DNA of 64,000 nucleotides, taken from the NCBI GenBank assembly GCA_965220835.1, contig OZ244842.1, positions 4,197,032 through 4,261,031 on the forward strand. Reading direction: 5' to 3'. Of this stretch, positions 24,333-31,852 are shown piece after piece. The notes under the pieces were generated by a model, which was given only the letters and a program-made list of their open reading frames with translations, was not told where the DNA came from and did not search any database. A program made the translations under genes and the position numbers. Origin of the DNA: Azophilus sp965220835. Its GTDB lineage: Bacteria; Pseudomonadota; Gammaproteobacteria; Pseudomonadales; Azotimanducaceae. Numbering within the stretch: the stretch's first letter is position 1; each line of letters begins with the position of its first letter.

Positions 24333-25185
24333 AGAGCGGGCCTATCTGGTCCCCGAGCTTGCCGAACGGCTGGACGGCGAAGACCTGCTCCGTTGGGCCG
24401 CATCCGCTGAGGGCGAGGTGTTCCGCGAAGTTCGGGGCCGCTGCACGCTGCGGGTGCGAATCGGCGCAAAACCCTACTTCCTGAAGCGACACCTAGGCGT
24501 CGGCTGGCTGGAGATTCTCAAGAACTGGATGGTCGGCAAGCGGCCTGTGCTGGGCGCCGAAAACGAGTACCGCGCCTGCCGCCACCTCGCCGCCCGCAAT
24601 CTGCCTGCCCCCCGGGTTGCCGCATTCGCCACTGAGGGCGGCAACCCCGCCCGGCGGCGGTCCTTCGTGCTCTGTGAGGAACTGAGCGGCTACGACAGCC
24701 TGGAGGCGGTAGCCGCGCAGTGGGCTGACCAACCCCCGTCGCCATTGGCTCGGCGGCGGTTGATCTCGGCCGTGGCCCGCTTCGTGCGGCGCCTGCATGA
24801 GGCGGGCGTTGCCCATCGGGACCTCTACATCTGCCACCTGATGCTCGATCGTCAGCAGTGGGCGCGAGGCGAAGCGCGGTTGGCCGTGCTGGACCTGCAT
24901 CGGGCGCGGCTGCAGTCCAAGCTGTCCGCCTACTGGCGCAAGCGGGACTTGGCGGCCCTGCTGTTCTCCACCATGGACCTTGGCCTGCCAGCCTTCTCCC
25001 GGCTGCGCTTTCTGCGCATTTACGCAGGGCGGCCGTTGCGGGAGGCCTTCGCCGAGCAGCCACGCTTCTGGCGGGCCGTGGCACGCCGGGCGCAAGCGCT
25101 GCACCGTAAGGCTCGCCGCAAGGCTCGCCGTAAGGCTGGCCGTAAGGCGCGCCGGCACGGGCAGACCACGAGGCGGCCAGCTTGA
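24325..25185 (+). CDS. waaP: LPS core heptose(I) kinase
   Basis: Phosphorylates heptose I of the LPS inner core, a modification needed for outer-membrane stability. The 286-residue protein has the eukaryote-like kinase fold of WaaP: the ATP-site Lys in PYFLKRHLGVGWLEI, the catalytic loop GVAHRDLYICHLML (HRD) and LAVLDLHRARLQ (DLH in place of DFG). It overlaps the glycosyltransferase end by eight bases. The C-terminus carries a run of Lys/Arg residues encoded by four 12-bp repeats (25108-25155), which other WaaP proteins lack as far as I know. Confidence 0.93.
   Translation: MAEERAYLVPELAERLDGEDLLRWAASAEGEVFREVRGRCTLRVRIGAKPYFLKRHLGVGWLEILKNWMVGKRPVLGAENEYRACRHLAARNLPAPRVAAFATEGGNPARRRSFVLCEELSGYDSLEAVAAQWADQPPSPLARRRLISAVARFVRRLHEAGVAHRDLYICHLMLDRQQWARGEARLAVLDLHRARLQSKLSAYWRKRDLAALLFSTMDLGLPAFSRLRFLRIYAGRPLREAFAEQPRFWRAVARRAQALHRKARRKARRKAGRKARRHGQTTRRPA
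25108..25155 (+). repeat. Four in-frame 12-bp repeats encoding a Lys/Arg tail in waaP
   Basis: Four tandem units, AAGGCTCGCCGC, AAGGCTCGCCGT, AAGGCTGGCCGT and AAGGCGCGCCGG, each encode a Lys-Ala/Gly-Arg-type tetrapeptide (KARR, KARR, KAGR, KARR). Together they give the WaaP C-terminus a strongly basic tail that could lie along the negatively charged inner leaflet or LPS phosphates. The repeat lies at the end of the gene, 27 bases before the next start. Confidence 0.85.
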
Positions 25186-26549
25186 TCCTGGAACCGGCGG
25201 ATCTCATGCGGCTCGGCCGGGACGTTGAGGTGCCGTTCGACATCGCCTTGGATGGCGAGCCCTACCAAATCAAGCACATCTTCCGCCTGCTGCCAGGGCG
25301 CCGGCTGACGGCGCTGGGCCACTGGCGCGGCCGGGATCTGGTGGTGAAGCTCTTCATCGGCGCCGGGGCTGCCCGCTACCTCGCCCGGGAGCGTCGCGGC
25401 GTGGAGCGGCTGCTGGCCAGCGGCACGCCCACGCCAAGGTTGCTTGGCGATGCCCTTGCAGCGCAAGGCGCGCGCGCACTGCTGTTCAGCTACCTGCCCG
25501 ATGCCCGGCCCTTGGCGGCGGCGGATGTCGATGGGGCGATGCGCGCCGTGGGCCTGCTCGCCGGCCTGCACGGGCAAGGGTTGACCCACAGGGACCCGCA
25601 CCTTGCCAACTTCATTTGCAGCGGCGACGCGCTGTTGCTGGTGGATGGAGACGGCGTGGGCCGCCTATGGCGCCGCGGCGAGGAGGCGGAACTGCGGGCA
25701 TTGGCGGAATTCCTGGCCCAGCATCCTCCTTCGTTCGACCGGTGGCTGGAGAAGCTGTTGGCGGCCTACGCCGACCGCCGCAACTGGGCGGCGGACGCCG
25801 ACCGGCTGCCCAAGGCGAAACGGCTATTGGCAATGGCCCGCCAGCGGCGGGTGCGGCGCTATCTGGCCAAGACCAGACGTCCCTGCACCGAGTTCGATGC
25901 CGTGTCCAACTGGCGCTGGCGCTGCCTGGTCAAGCGGGCGTGGCGCAGCGACGCGGTGGCCTTGGCGCAAGCCTTCGCACGGGATCCCGAGGCCGGCCTG
26001 CGGAACGCCCAGGTCATCAAGGACGGCCGTTCGGCAACCGTTTTCCGGCTTACGCTCGGCGGCTCGCAGGTGGTGGTCAAGCGCTACAACATCAAGGGCT
26101 GGGGCCACCGGTTTCGCCGCTGGTTCAAGCGCCGGGCGCTGACTGCCTGGCGCAACGGGCACCGGCTGGAACTCTTGACGATCCCCACCGCGGCACCGCT
26201 GGCCCTAGTCGAGCGCCGCTGGGGCCCGTTGACCGGCCAGTGCTACTTAATCATGGAGGACAGGGGCCGCCTCGACTTGGCTGCCGAAGTCGGCGCCCAA
26301 GGCTGGCTGCCGGGGCGCTTGGACCAAGTTGCCGCGCTTTTCGCCCAGCTCAAGGCTGCCGAACTTGGCCACGGCGACACCAAGGCCAGCAATTTCCTGG
26401 TCCATGACGGCCAAGTGCACCTGATCGACCTGGACGCCCTAAGCCCCCGCCGCGACCCAGCCGCTGACCTGACCCGTTTCCTCAACAACTTCGAAGGCAG
26501 CCTGCGCAGCCAAGCGGAGGCTCGGTTGTCCGCTGCTGGGTTGAGTTAG
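25182..26549 (+). CDS. Double kinase-fold protein of the LPS kinase (WaaP/RfaY/InaA-like) group
   Basis: The 455-residue protein carries two kinase-like halves. The N-half (~1-215) has VVKLFIGAG with the ATP lysine, LTHRDPHLANF as catalytic loop and LLVDGDGVGRL as the metal loop. The C-half (~235-455) has VVKRYNIKGWGHRF, ELGHGDTKASNFLV and VHLIDLDAL. Both halves keep the catalytic Asp, so both may be active. Neighbouring genes suggest a second LPS core kinase. The start is TTG 25182, overlapping the waaP stop, with an in-frame ATG at 25206 as alternative. Usual family members have only one such domain. Confidence 0.8.
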   Translation: MILEPADLMRLGRDVEVPFDIALDGEPYQIKHIFRLLPGRRLTALGHWRGRDLVVKLFIGAGAARYLARERRGVERLLASGTPTPRLLGDALAAQGARALLFSYLPDARPLAAADVDGAMRAVGLLAGLHGQGLTHRDPHLANFICSGDALLLVDGDGVGRLWRRGEEAELRALAEFLAQHPPSFDRWLEKLLAAYADRRNWAADADRLPKAKRLLAMARQRRVRRYLAKTRRPCTEFDAVSNWRWRCLVKRAWRSDAVALAQAFARDPEAGLRNAQVIKDGRSATVFRLTLGGSQVVVKRYNIKGWGHRFRRWFKRRALTAWRNGHRLELLTIPTAAPLALVERRWGPLTGQCYLIMEDRGRLDLAAEVGAQGWLPGRLDQVAALFAQLKAAELGHGDTKASNFLVHDGQVHLIDLDALSPRRDPAADLTRFLNNFEGSLRSQAEARLSAAGLS

Positions 26550-26660
26550 AAGCCGAAGTTGCATCAGGCAGGCTACGAAATAGGCTGCCAATTGTTGGCT
26601 TGCCGGGCTATTCTTATGTTCAGATTGTGAGCAACGCCTCAATGGAGCAGGAGTGTAGCG

Positions 26661-26933
26661 GTGCAAGTCTTTGCGGCATTTAGCCTCGCGGATCCGGCGA
26701 GTGTGAGGAAATGCGCCAATGAACAATACTCCGGCGATTGGTATGAAACCGAACAGGGCGCATTCTTTATCGCAACCAGTGGCGAGACCACACGTCAAGT
26801 GGCCAGTAAGATCGGCCTAGGGGACGATGCTGCCGAAACAGGTGTTGTGGTGCCGGTGACCTCTTACTGGGGTCGGCACAATCGCGAGCTCTGGGAGTGG
26901 ATTAGCGTGAAGATGAGCGCCAATGGCGGATAG
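26661..26933 (+). CDS. Hypothetical 90-aa protein, first gene of a two-gene cassette
   Basis: The start is a GTG at 26661 with GGAG in the 15 bases before it. The protein is acidic and soluble, with VFAAFSLADPASVRKC at the N-terminus, AFFIATSGETTRQVASK in the middle and SYWGRHNRELWEWISVKM at the end. I do not recognise the family. The alternating beta/alpha pattern and the length suggest a small alpha-beta domain. The next gene overlaps by 11 bases, so the two are cotranscribed. The cassette is less GC-rich than its neighbours and sits between the LPS operon and hemB. Confidence 0.7.
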   Translation: MQVFAAFSLADPASVRKCANEQYSGDWYETEQGAFFIATSGETTRQVASKIGLGDDAAETGVVVPVTSYWGRHNRELWEWISVKMSANGG

Positions 26934-27207
26934 TAAACCAACCACTCCCGAGGACTCGCTGAACAGTGCGCCTCCCCCGCCTTGGAGTCTGCAAAGTGAC
27001 GCGAGTTGGATCATGCAAGGCATAAATCAGCTTAACGATAGAATCGTCGAGTTGAGCGGCAAAGTTGATCGCTTGGACGATCGTTTGCGCACCTTGGAAA
27101 ACAAGTTCAGTAAAGCCGCCGGGTGGGCGGCGGCCATTTTCACGATTGCGGTGTTCCTGCAAATCGCTTTGAGGTTCGTTACGATTTCGGTGTCCGTCGA
27201 TCCCTGA
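26923..27207 (+). CDS. Hypothetical 94-aa coiled-coil, C-terminally membrane-anchored protein
   Basis: The ATG at 26923 overlaps the previous gene by 11 bases. The protein has a Pro-rich start, then a heptad-like coiled coil (LNDRIVELSGKVDRLDDRL, residues ~38-56, continuing RTLENKFSKAA). One transmembrane helix follows near the end (GWAAAIFTIAVFLQIALRF, ~67-85) with a short tail. This layout resembles small holin-associated XhlA-type proteins, but no phage gene is near. I infer that it anchors the 90-residue partner to the inner membrane. Confidence 0.7.
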   Translation: MADSKPTTPEDSLNSAPPPPWSLQSDASWIMQGINQLNDRIVELSGKVDRLDDRLRTLENKFSKAAGWAAAIFTIAVFLQIALRFVTISVSVDP

Positions 27208-27250
27208 CGAAACAGCAGAAGATCGCCCCGCCGAAGCCCTTCTCACTCAT

Positions 27251-28243
27251 TTACCGAGCCATCTGCTCCCCCACTCGCTTGGCGAAGTAGGTCAGAATGC
27301 CGTCTGCGCCGGCTCGTTTCAGGCAGCGCAGCGATTCCAGAATCACGGCTTCATTCAGCCATCCCGCCTCGACCGCCGCCATGTGCATGGCGTACTCGCC
27401 GCTTACTTGGTAGGCGAAGGTGGGTGCGCCGAAGCGTTCCTTGACCCGGCGGATGATGTCCAGGTACGGCATCCCTGGCTTGACCATCACCATGTCGGCG
27501 CCTTCGTCGAGGTCCAGGGCGATCTCGTGCAGCGCTTCGTCGCTGTTGGCCGGGTCCATCTGGTAGGAGCGCTTGTCGCCGCCGCCCAAGGTGGCGCTGG
27601 AGCCGACCGCATCGCGAAACGGGCCGTAGTATGAGGACGCGTACTTGGCGGAGTAGGCCATGATGGCGGTGTTGATGTGGCCCTCGCCCTCCAGCGTTTC
27701 ACGGATGGCGCCCACCCGCCCATCCATCATGTCCGACGGCGCGATGACGTCGCTGCCGGCCGCGGCGCAAACCGCGGCCTGCTTGCAGAGTGCCGCCACG
27801 GTGATGTCGTTCACGACGTAGCCGGCGTCATCCACAATGCCGTCCTGGCCATGGGTGGTGTAGGGGTCGAGGGCCGCATCGGTGATGATGCCGAGTTCGG
27901 GCACCGCCCGCTTGATGGCCTGAATGGCCCGCGGGACCAAGCCGTCGGGGTTGTGGGCTTCGGCGCCATCGAGGCTGCGCAATTCCGCCGCCACGTTGGG
28001 GAACAACGCCACCGCCGGAATGCCCAGGGCCGCCACGGCTTCCGCCTCGCGCACCAGGCTGTCGATGGAGTGCCGCTCAATGCCCGGCATGGATGCCACC
28101 GGCTCCGAACCCCGCCGGCCCTCGATGACGAACATCGGGTAAATCAAGTCATCGACGGTCAGCACGGTCTCCCGAACCAACCGGCGGGAGAAGTCATGGG
28201 CGCGCACCCGGCGCATGCGGGTTGCGGGAAACTGTCGCGGCAT
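27251..28243 (-). CDS. hemB: Delta-aminolevulinic acid dehydratase (porphobilinogen synthase)
   Basis: Condenses two 5-aminolevulinate molecules into porphobilinogen. The 330-residue protein has MVKPGMPYLDIIRRVKE, with a Schiff-base lysine of the family in VMVKPG. It has DVIAPSDMMDGRVGAIRE, and YSAKYASSYYGPFRDA with the other active-site Lys (SAKYAS). The metal region DAALDPYTTHGQDGI lacks the zinc-binding cysteine triad, so it belongs to the Mg-dependent type common in proteobacteria. A 42-bp repeat array lies in its upstream region. Confidence 0.97.
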   Translation of the reverse strand: MPRQFPATRMRRVRAHDFSRRLVRETVLTVDDLIYPMFVIEGRRGSEPVASMPGIERHSIDSLVREAEAVAALGIPAVALFPNVAAELRSLDGAEAHNPDGLVPRAIQAIKRAVPELGIITDAALDPYTTHGQDGIVDDAGYVVNDITVAALCKQAAVCAAAGSDVIAPSDMMDGRVGAIRETLEGEGHINTAIMAYSAKYASSYYGPFRDAVGSSATLGGGDKRSYQMDPANSDEALHEIALDLDEGADMVMVKPGMPYLDIIRRVKERFGAPTFAYQVSGEYAMHMAAVEAGWLNEAVILESLRCLKRAGADGILTYFAKRVGEQMAR

Positions 28244-28335
28244 GCTGGCTTCCTGAGTGTTTGAAGGGGGAGAGTTTACCCGGATCAGGGTGCGTTCATC
28301 GCTTTGCCGTCCTTAGTGCGCTGTCCCCTTGCGCA

Positions 28336-28570
28336 GCGAGGAGCTCTCGCTTGCTCCCCGGCTGAGGGCTCTCTCTTGCGAGGGGCTCTCGCAGGCTCCC
28401 CGGCTGAGGGCTCTCTCTTGCGAGGGGCTCTCGCTCGCTCCCCGGCTGAAGGCTGTTTCATGCGAGGGGCGGACCCCCTCGCGTAGCGAGGGGCTCTCGC
28501 AGGCTCCCCGGCTGAAGGCTGTTTCATGCGAGGGGCAGGCCCCTCGCGCTCCCCGGCTGAAGGCTCCGAG
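28336..28570. repeat. Array of 42-bp repeats between hemB and the PDZ gene
   Basis: Units begin with GCGAGG at 28336, 28378, 28420, 28462, 28486 and 28528. The step is 42 bases except for a 24-base inverted piece at 28462-28485. Typical parts are GCGAGGGGCTCTCGC, GCTCCCCGGCTGARGGCT and a CTCTCTCTT or GTTTCAT end. 42 is divisible by three, and several frames on both strands stay open for the whole array. The reverse complement of units 28486-28570 matches an insert inside fau (36631-36727). The array occupies most of the 430-base hemB-PDZ intergenic region. The last 100 bases before 28674 must carry the PDZ gene promoter. Confidence 0.9.
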
Positions 28571-28673
28571 AAGCAACTCGGGTGAGGGGCTGGGAAACTC
28601 GGTGCAACCTTTTCGCTCTAGGTTCATCTAAGCAGGGACAGCGAACCCAGCGAAACCAAAGGAGATACGAAAT

Positions 28674-29573
28674 ATGCGGCGCTACAACCCCATCCCCATG
28701 CTGCTGGCTGGCCTGCTCGGCGTTGGCGCACTTCCCGGCACCCTGACCTGGGCGGAGGAGCAGTCCGAACTGCAGGCTAGGATCGATCAGGCTACCCAGG
28801 AGGTGGAGGAATCGGCCCGCCGGCTGGCTGAGGTCATCAAGGAGCAGGTGGGTGACAACCCGCAAGCCAAGGCCAGTGAGTGGCTGAGCTGGGACAGCGG
28901 CGGGCAGCTCGGCGTCGTGATCAGCCGAGACGATGACCAAGACGGGGTGTTGCTGAGGGACGTCTCAACGGGCAGCGGGGCCGACCAGGCCGGGCTTGAG
29001 CCGGGGGATCGATTGACGGCAATCGACGGCATCCGGCTGGACCAAGACGGCGGCTCGAAGGCGCTGCTCGATCACATGGATGCTGTGGAGGCGGGCCAAG
29101 CCGTGACGCTGGTGGTGCTTCGAGACGGCGAAACCAAAGAAGTGACCGTTGTCGCTCAGCCGCGCACCACGCGGATACGCGACGCCTTGGGCGCCCTCGA
29201 CTTGGACATTGACTTGGACCTGGACGGGTTTGAAGCGATGGGCCGCCGGGTCGAAGCGGCGGCCGTTCCGCGCCTAGTGGACATCGACGCCGACCTCGGC
29301 GCCTACTTCGGCGTGGATCAAGGGGCGTTGGTGCTCAATGCGCCGGAGGATGGAGCGCTCAAGAGCGGCGATGTGCTGCTGTCCATAGGCGGAGAGGCCG
29401 TGACTTCCGCCCGGCAGGCGCGCCAAGCCATTGCCGCCGCCGAGGCGCCTGTTGCGGCTGAAGTCATGCGCCAGAACAGCAAGCTCAAGGTGTCCATTGC
29501 GCCGGACGCCTTTCCCCGCCACTTGGGCAAACGCATCCGCATCATCAAGCTGGAGGAGGACGAAACCGGCTAA
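28674..29573 (+). CDS. Periplasmic protein with two PDZ domains
   Basis: The 299-residue protein has a Sec signal peptide (MRRYNPIPMLLAGLLGVGAL, cut near TWAEE at about residue 25). A coiled-coil segment follows (~28-60). The first PDZ domain (~75-165) holds GSGADQAGLEPGDRLTAIDG. The second (~210-285) holds GALKSGDVLLSIGGEAVTSA. No protease domain is present, so this is not a DegP-type enzyme but perhaps an adaptor or an S1C-derived fragment family. The start has AGGAGA just upstream. Its function is unknown. Confidence 0.85.
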   Translation: MRRYNPIPMLLAGLLGVGALPGTLTWAEEQSELQARIDQATQEVEESARRLAEVIKEQVGDNPQAKASEWLSWDSGGQLGVVISRDDDQDGVLLRDVSTGSGADQAGLEPGDRLTAIDGIRLDQDGGSKALLDHMDAVEAGQAVTLVVLRDGETKEVTVVAQPRTTRIRDALGALDLDIDLDLDGFEAMGRRVEAAAVPRLVDIDADLGAYFGVDQGALVLNAPEDGALKSGDVLLSIGGEAVTSARQARQAIAAAEAPVAAEVMRQNSKLKVSIAPDAFPRHLGKRIRIIKLEEDETG

Positions 29574-29577
29574 CCCC

Positions 29578-31641
29578 TCAAGGTTGGCCGTCCGTCTGAG
29601 CGCTGTCACCCGGCAACTTGAACACGTATAGCGCCTGCCCCCCGGCGGGTTGGTGAATCTCCGGGCTGATCACCGCCGTCATGGCGCGAAAGACGCCCAT
29701 GCCGGTGGGCACGGCGACGAACTGCTCCCCGTTGGCCAAGTAGGTGATTGGGTAGCCGTGGGTTGGTGCGCCGAGGCGCGTTTGCCACAGCACTTCCCCG
29801 GTGTCCGCATCAAACGCCTTGAAGTAGCGGTCCAGGTCGCCGATGAACACCAGCCCGCCAGCGGTGGCGAGGGCGCCGGTCATGAACATGGCGCGTTGGG
29901 TGTGGGTCCAAGCGGGTTCCAAGCGGTCGGCGTCCACCGCCACTAGCATCCCCAGCAGGCCATCACTGCCGGGCATTGGGTAGGAGCGGGAGTCCCCGCC
30001 GAATCCACCTTCCCCGGCCACTTGGGGCACGGCGCGGCCGGTCAGGTCCGAGCACAGCCGGTGCAGGGGAATCATCAAGCGGTTGGTTGCCGCGCTGTAG
30101 GCCATGGCCTGCCAATTGTGGCCGCCGTAGATGCCGGGACAGGCTGCGATGGCATCGCCGATGCCGGCCTCCGCGATATCCGGCCGGTAGCTGGCGCGTC
30201 CGGTCTTGGGGTCAATTCGGCTGAAGATGTTTTGCGGCAAGGTCTCCACGTGGCCGAGGTAGCGCCCAGTGCGCCGGTCCAGCTGCCAGAGGATGCCGTC
30301 CTTGCCCACGGTGTAAAGCCGTTGCTCGCCGTGGCGGTCGATGAGCACGCGCTCAAAGCCGGTTTCCATGTCGATGGTCTCGCCCGGCGCGTGCTGGAAA
30401 TGCCAAGCGATCTCGCCGGTGCGCGCATGCAGCGCCAAAGTCGAATTGGTGTAGAGGGCCGCATCGGCAACAGTCAAGCCGCGGCTCGCAGCCACCCAAG
30501 GCTTGGCTTGGGAGGTGCCCACGTAGTAGAGGCCGAGTTCGTGATCATAGCTGCCGGCAATCCAAACGTCGCCGCCGGCGCGGAACTCCGCCGCCAGCCC
30601 GCCCCATGTCTCGTCGCCGGGGTGGCCCGGCAGGGCGATCGTGGAAGTGCGCCAAAGCTCCCGGCCAGTGGCGGGATCATGCCCGGTGACGAAGCAGCCC
30701 TCGGCCTGGAAGCGCTCGCAGCCGTTGATGCCGCTGAGCAGCACGCCGCTGCCGACGATGGGGCCGCTGGTGTGCGTGTAGCCTTGGCGATAGTCCGCCT
30801 TCACCGTTCGCCAAACGAGCGTACCGGTGCGGGCGTCGATGGCGATGAGGGCGGCATCGTAGGTGGCCAGAAACAGCTTGTCGCCGTGGATGGCGATGTT
30901 GCGCAGGGGCCCGCCGAGGGTCTTGGCGGCGGGTGGATAGTCGTAGGCGTACTCCCAGATCAGCTCGCCGCTGGCGGCGTTCAACGCCTGCACCACGTTG
31001 CCCGGATGGGTCAGGTAGAGAATGCCGTCATGCACCAAGGGCGTCACCTGGTTGCTGCCGTCGCGCATGGTCACTGCCCAAGCCAGTTGCAGCCGGTCTA
31101 CGTTGGCGCGGTTTATCTTCGTAAGCGGGCTGTGTGCCTGGCCGTCCTGGGTGCGGCGCCAATGCAGCCAGTCCCCCGGCGGCGGGTTGCGCAGGCGGTC
31201 ATCGGACACCGGCTGGAAGGCGTTGATGGTGCGGTTGCGGAAGGCCGACCGGCTGCGGGCGATTTGGTCGATGCCGGCGACGCCGGACCAGGTGTCCACT
31301 GCCGATGCCCCCTCGTCAGCTTCCAGCCCGCCAGGGCCGGCCTCGGCGTTGGCCAGCAGAAAATCGACTAGTGCGGCGTGCTCCGGCTCGCCGAGCGGAG
31401 AGCCGCCCGGGGGCATGGTGTCCAGGTTGTAGGTGAGCAGCGCTTGGCGGGCGCTGCGCCAGCGGTTCAGGAACGCCTCGCCCTTCAGTGGAGGACCGTG
31501 GGCGGAGCCTTGCAAAGCGGCGCCATGGCAGGCGAGGCAATGTTGCTCATAGAGCGCTTCGGCCGATGATGCCGGTTCGCCCACCGCAGCCAGCGCACCG
31601 AACGTCACGCCTGTCAACGCCAGTTTCCCAAAATGCGCCAC
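29578..31641 (-). CDS. Periplasmic PQQ-type quinoprotein dehydrogenase with N-terminal cytochrome c domain
   Basis: The 687-residue protein has a signal peptide, then a class I cytochrome c domain with CLACH (residues 35-39) and a distal Met in DTMPPGG. An eight-bladed quinoprotein propeller follows from about residue 150. Repeated tryptophan-docking-type segments (TGTLVWRTVK, TGEIAWHFQH, TGEVLWQTRL) and WIAGSYDHELGLYYVG, aligned with the catalytic-Asp segment of PQQ alcohol dehydrogenases, support this. Known quinohaemoproteins of this class usually carry the cytochrome at the C-terminus. The TonB receptor gene lies upstream in the same direction. The substrate is unknown. Confidence 0.85.
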   Translation of the reverse strand: MAHFGKLALTGVTFGALAAVGEPASSAEALYEQHCLACHGAALQGSAHGPPLKGEAFLNRWRSARQALLTYNLDTMPPGGSPLGEPEHAALVDFLLANAEAGPGGLEADEGASAVDTWSGVAGIDQIARSRSAFRNRTINAFQPVSDDRLRNPPPGDWLHWRRTQDGQAHSPLTKINRANVDRLQLAWAVTMRDGSNQVTPLVHDGILYLTHPGNVVQALNAASGELIWEYAYDYPPAAKTLGGPLRNIAIHGDKLFLATYDAALIAIDARTGTLVWRTVKADYRQGYTHTSGPIVGSGVLLSGINGCERFQAEGCFVTGHDPATGRELWRTSTIALPGHPGDETWGGLAAEFRAGGDVWIAGSYDHELGLYYVGTSQAKPWVAASRGLTVADAALYTNSTLALHARTGEIAWHFQHAPGETIDMETGFERVLIDRHGEQRLYTVGKDGILWQLDRRTGRYLGHVETLPQNIFSRIDPKTGRASYRPDIAEAGIGDAIAACPGIYGGHNWQAMAYSAATNRLMIPLHRLCSDLTGRAVPQVAGEGGFGGDSRSYPMPGSDGLLGMLVAVDADRLEPAWTHTQRAMFMTGALATAGGLVFIGDLDRYFKAFDADTGEVLWQTRLGAPTHGYPITYLANGEQFVAVPTGMGVFRAMTAVISPEIHQPAGGQALYVFKLPGDSAQTDGQP

Positions 31642-31852
31642 TAGTGTGTTGTCTCACAAGCAAATGTGATTGTTTGTGGCCCTTTTGGCGCCCGGATGCC
31701 TCGGTCCGGCCAGCCGCGTCGCTCCTCGGAGCAGTCAGCTACGGAACGAGCGAGTGTCCCTCGCTTCATAAGGGCGGCGCCTCTCGCATGACCAAGTGTG
31801 TGGCTTGCCACACCGCGTCGCAGCCACCCGATGGGCGTGGCAGCGGCGGGGT

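Noticed and set aside
28285..28640. Small proteins of 14-residue repeats in the 42-bp array
   Set aside because: Frames on both strands are open alike and no start or RBS favours one; treated as a DNA repeat.
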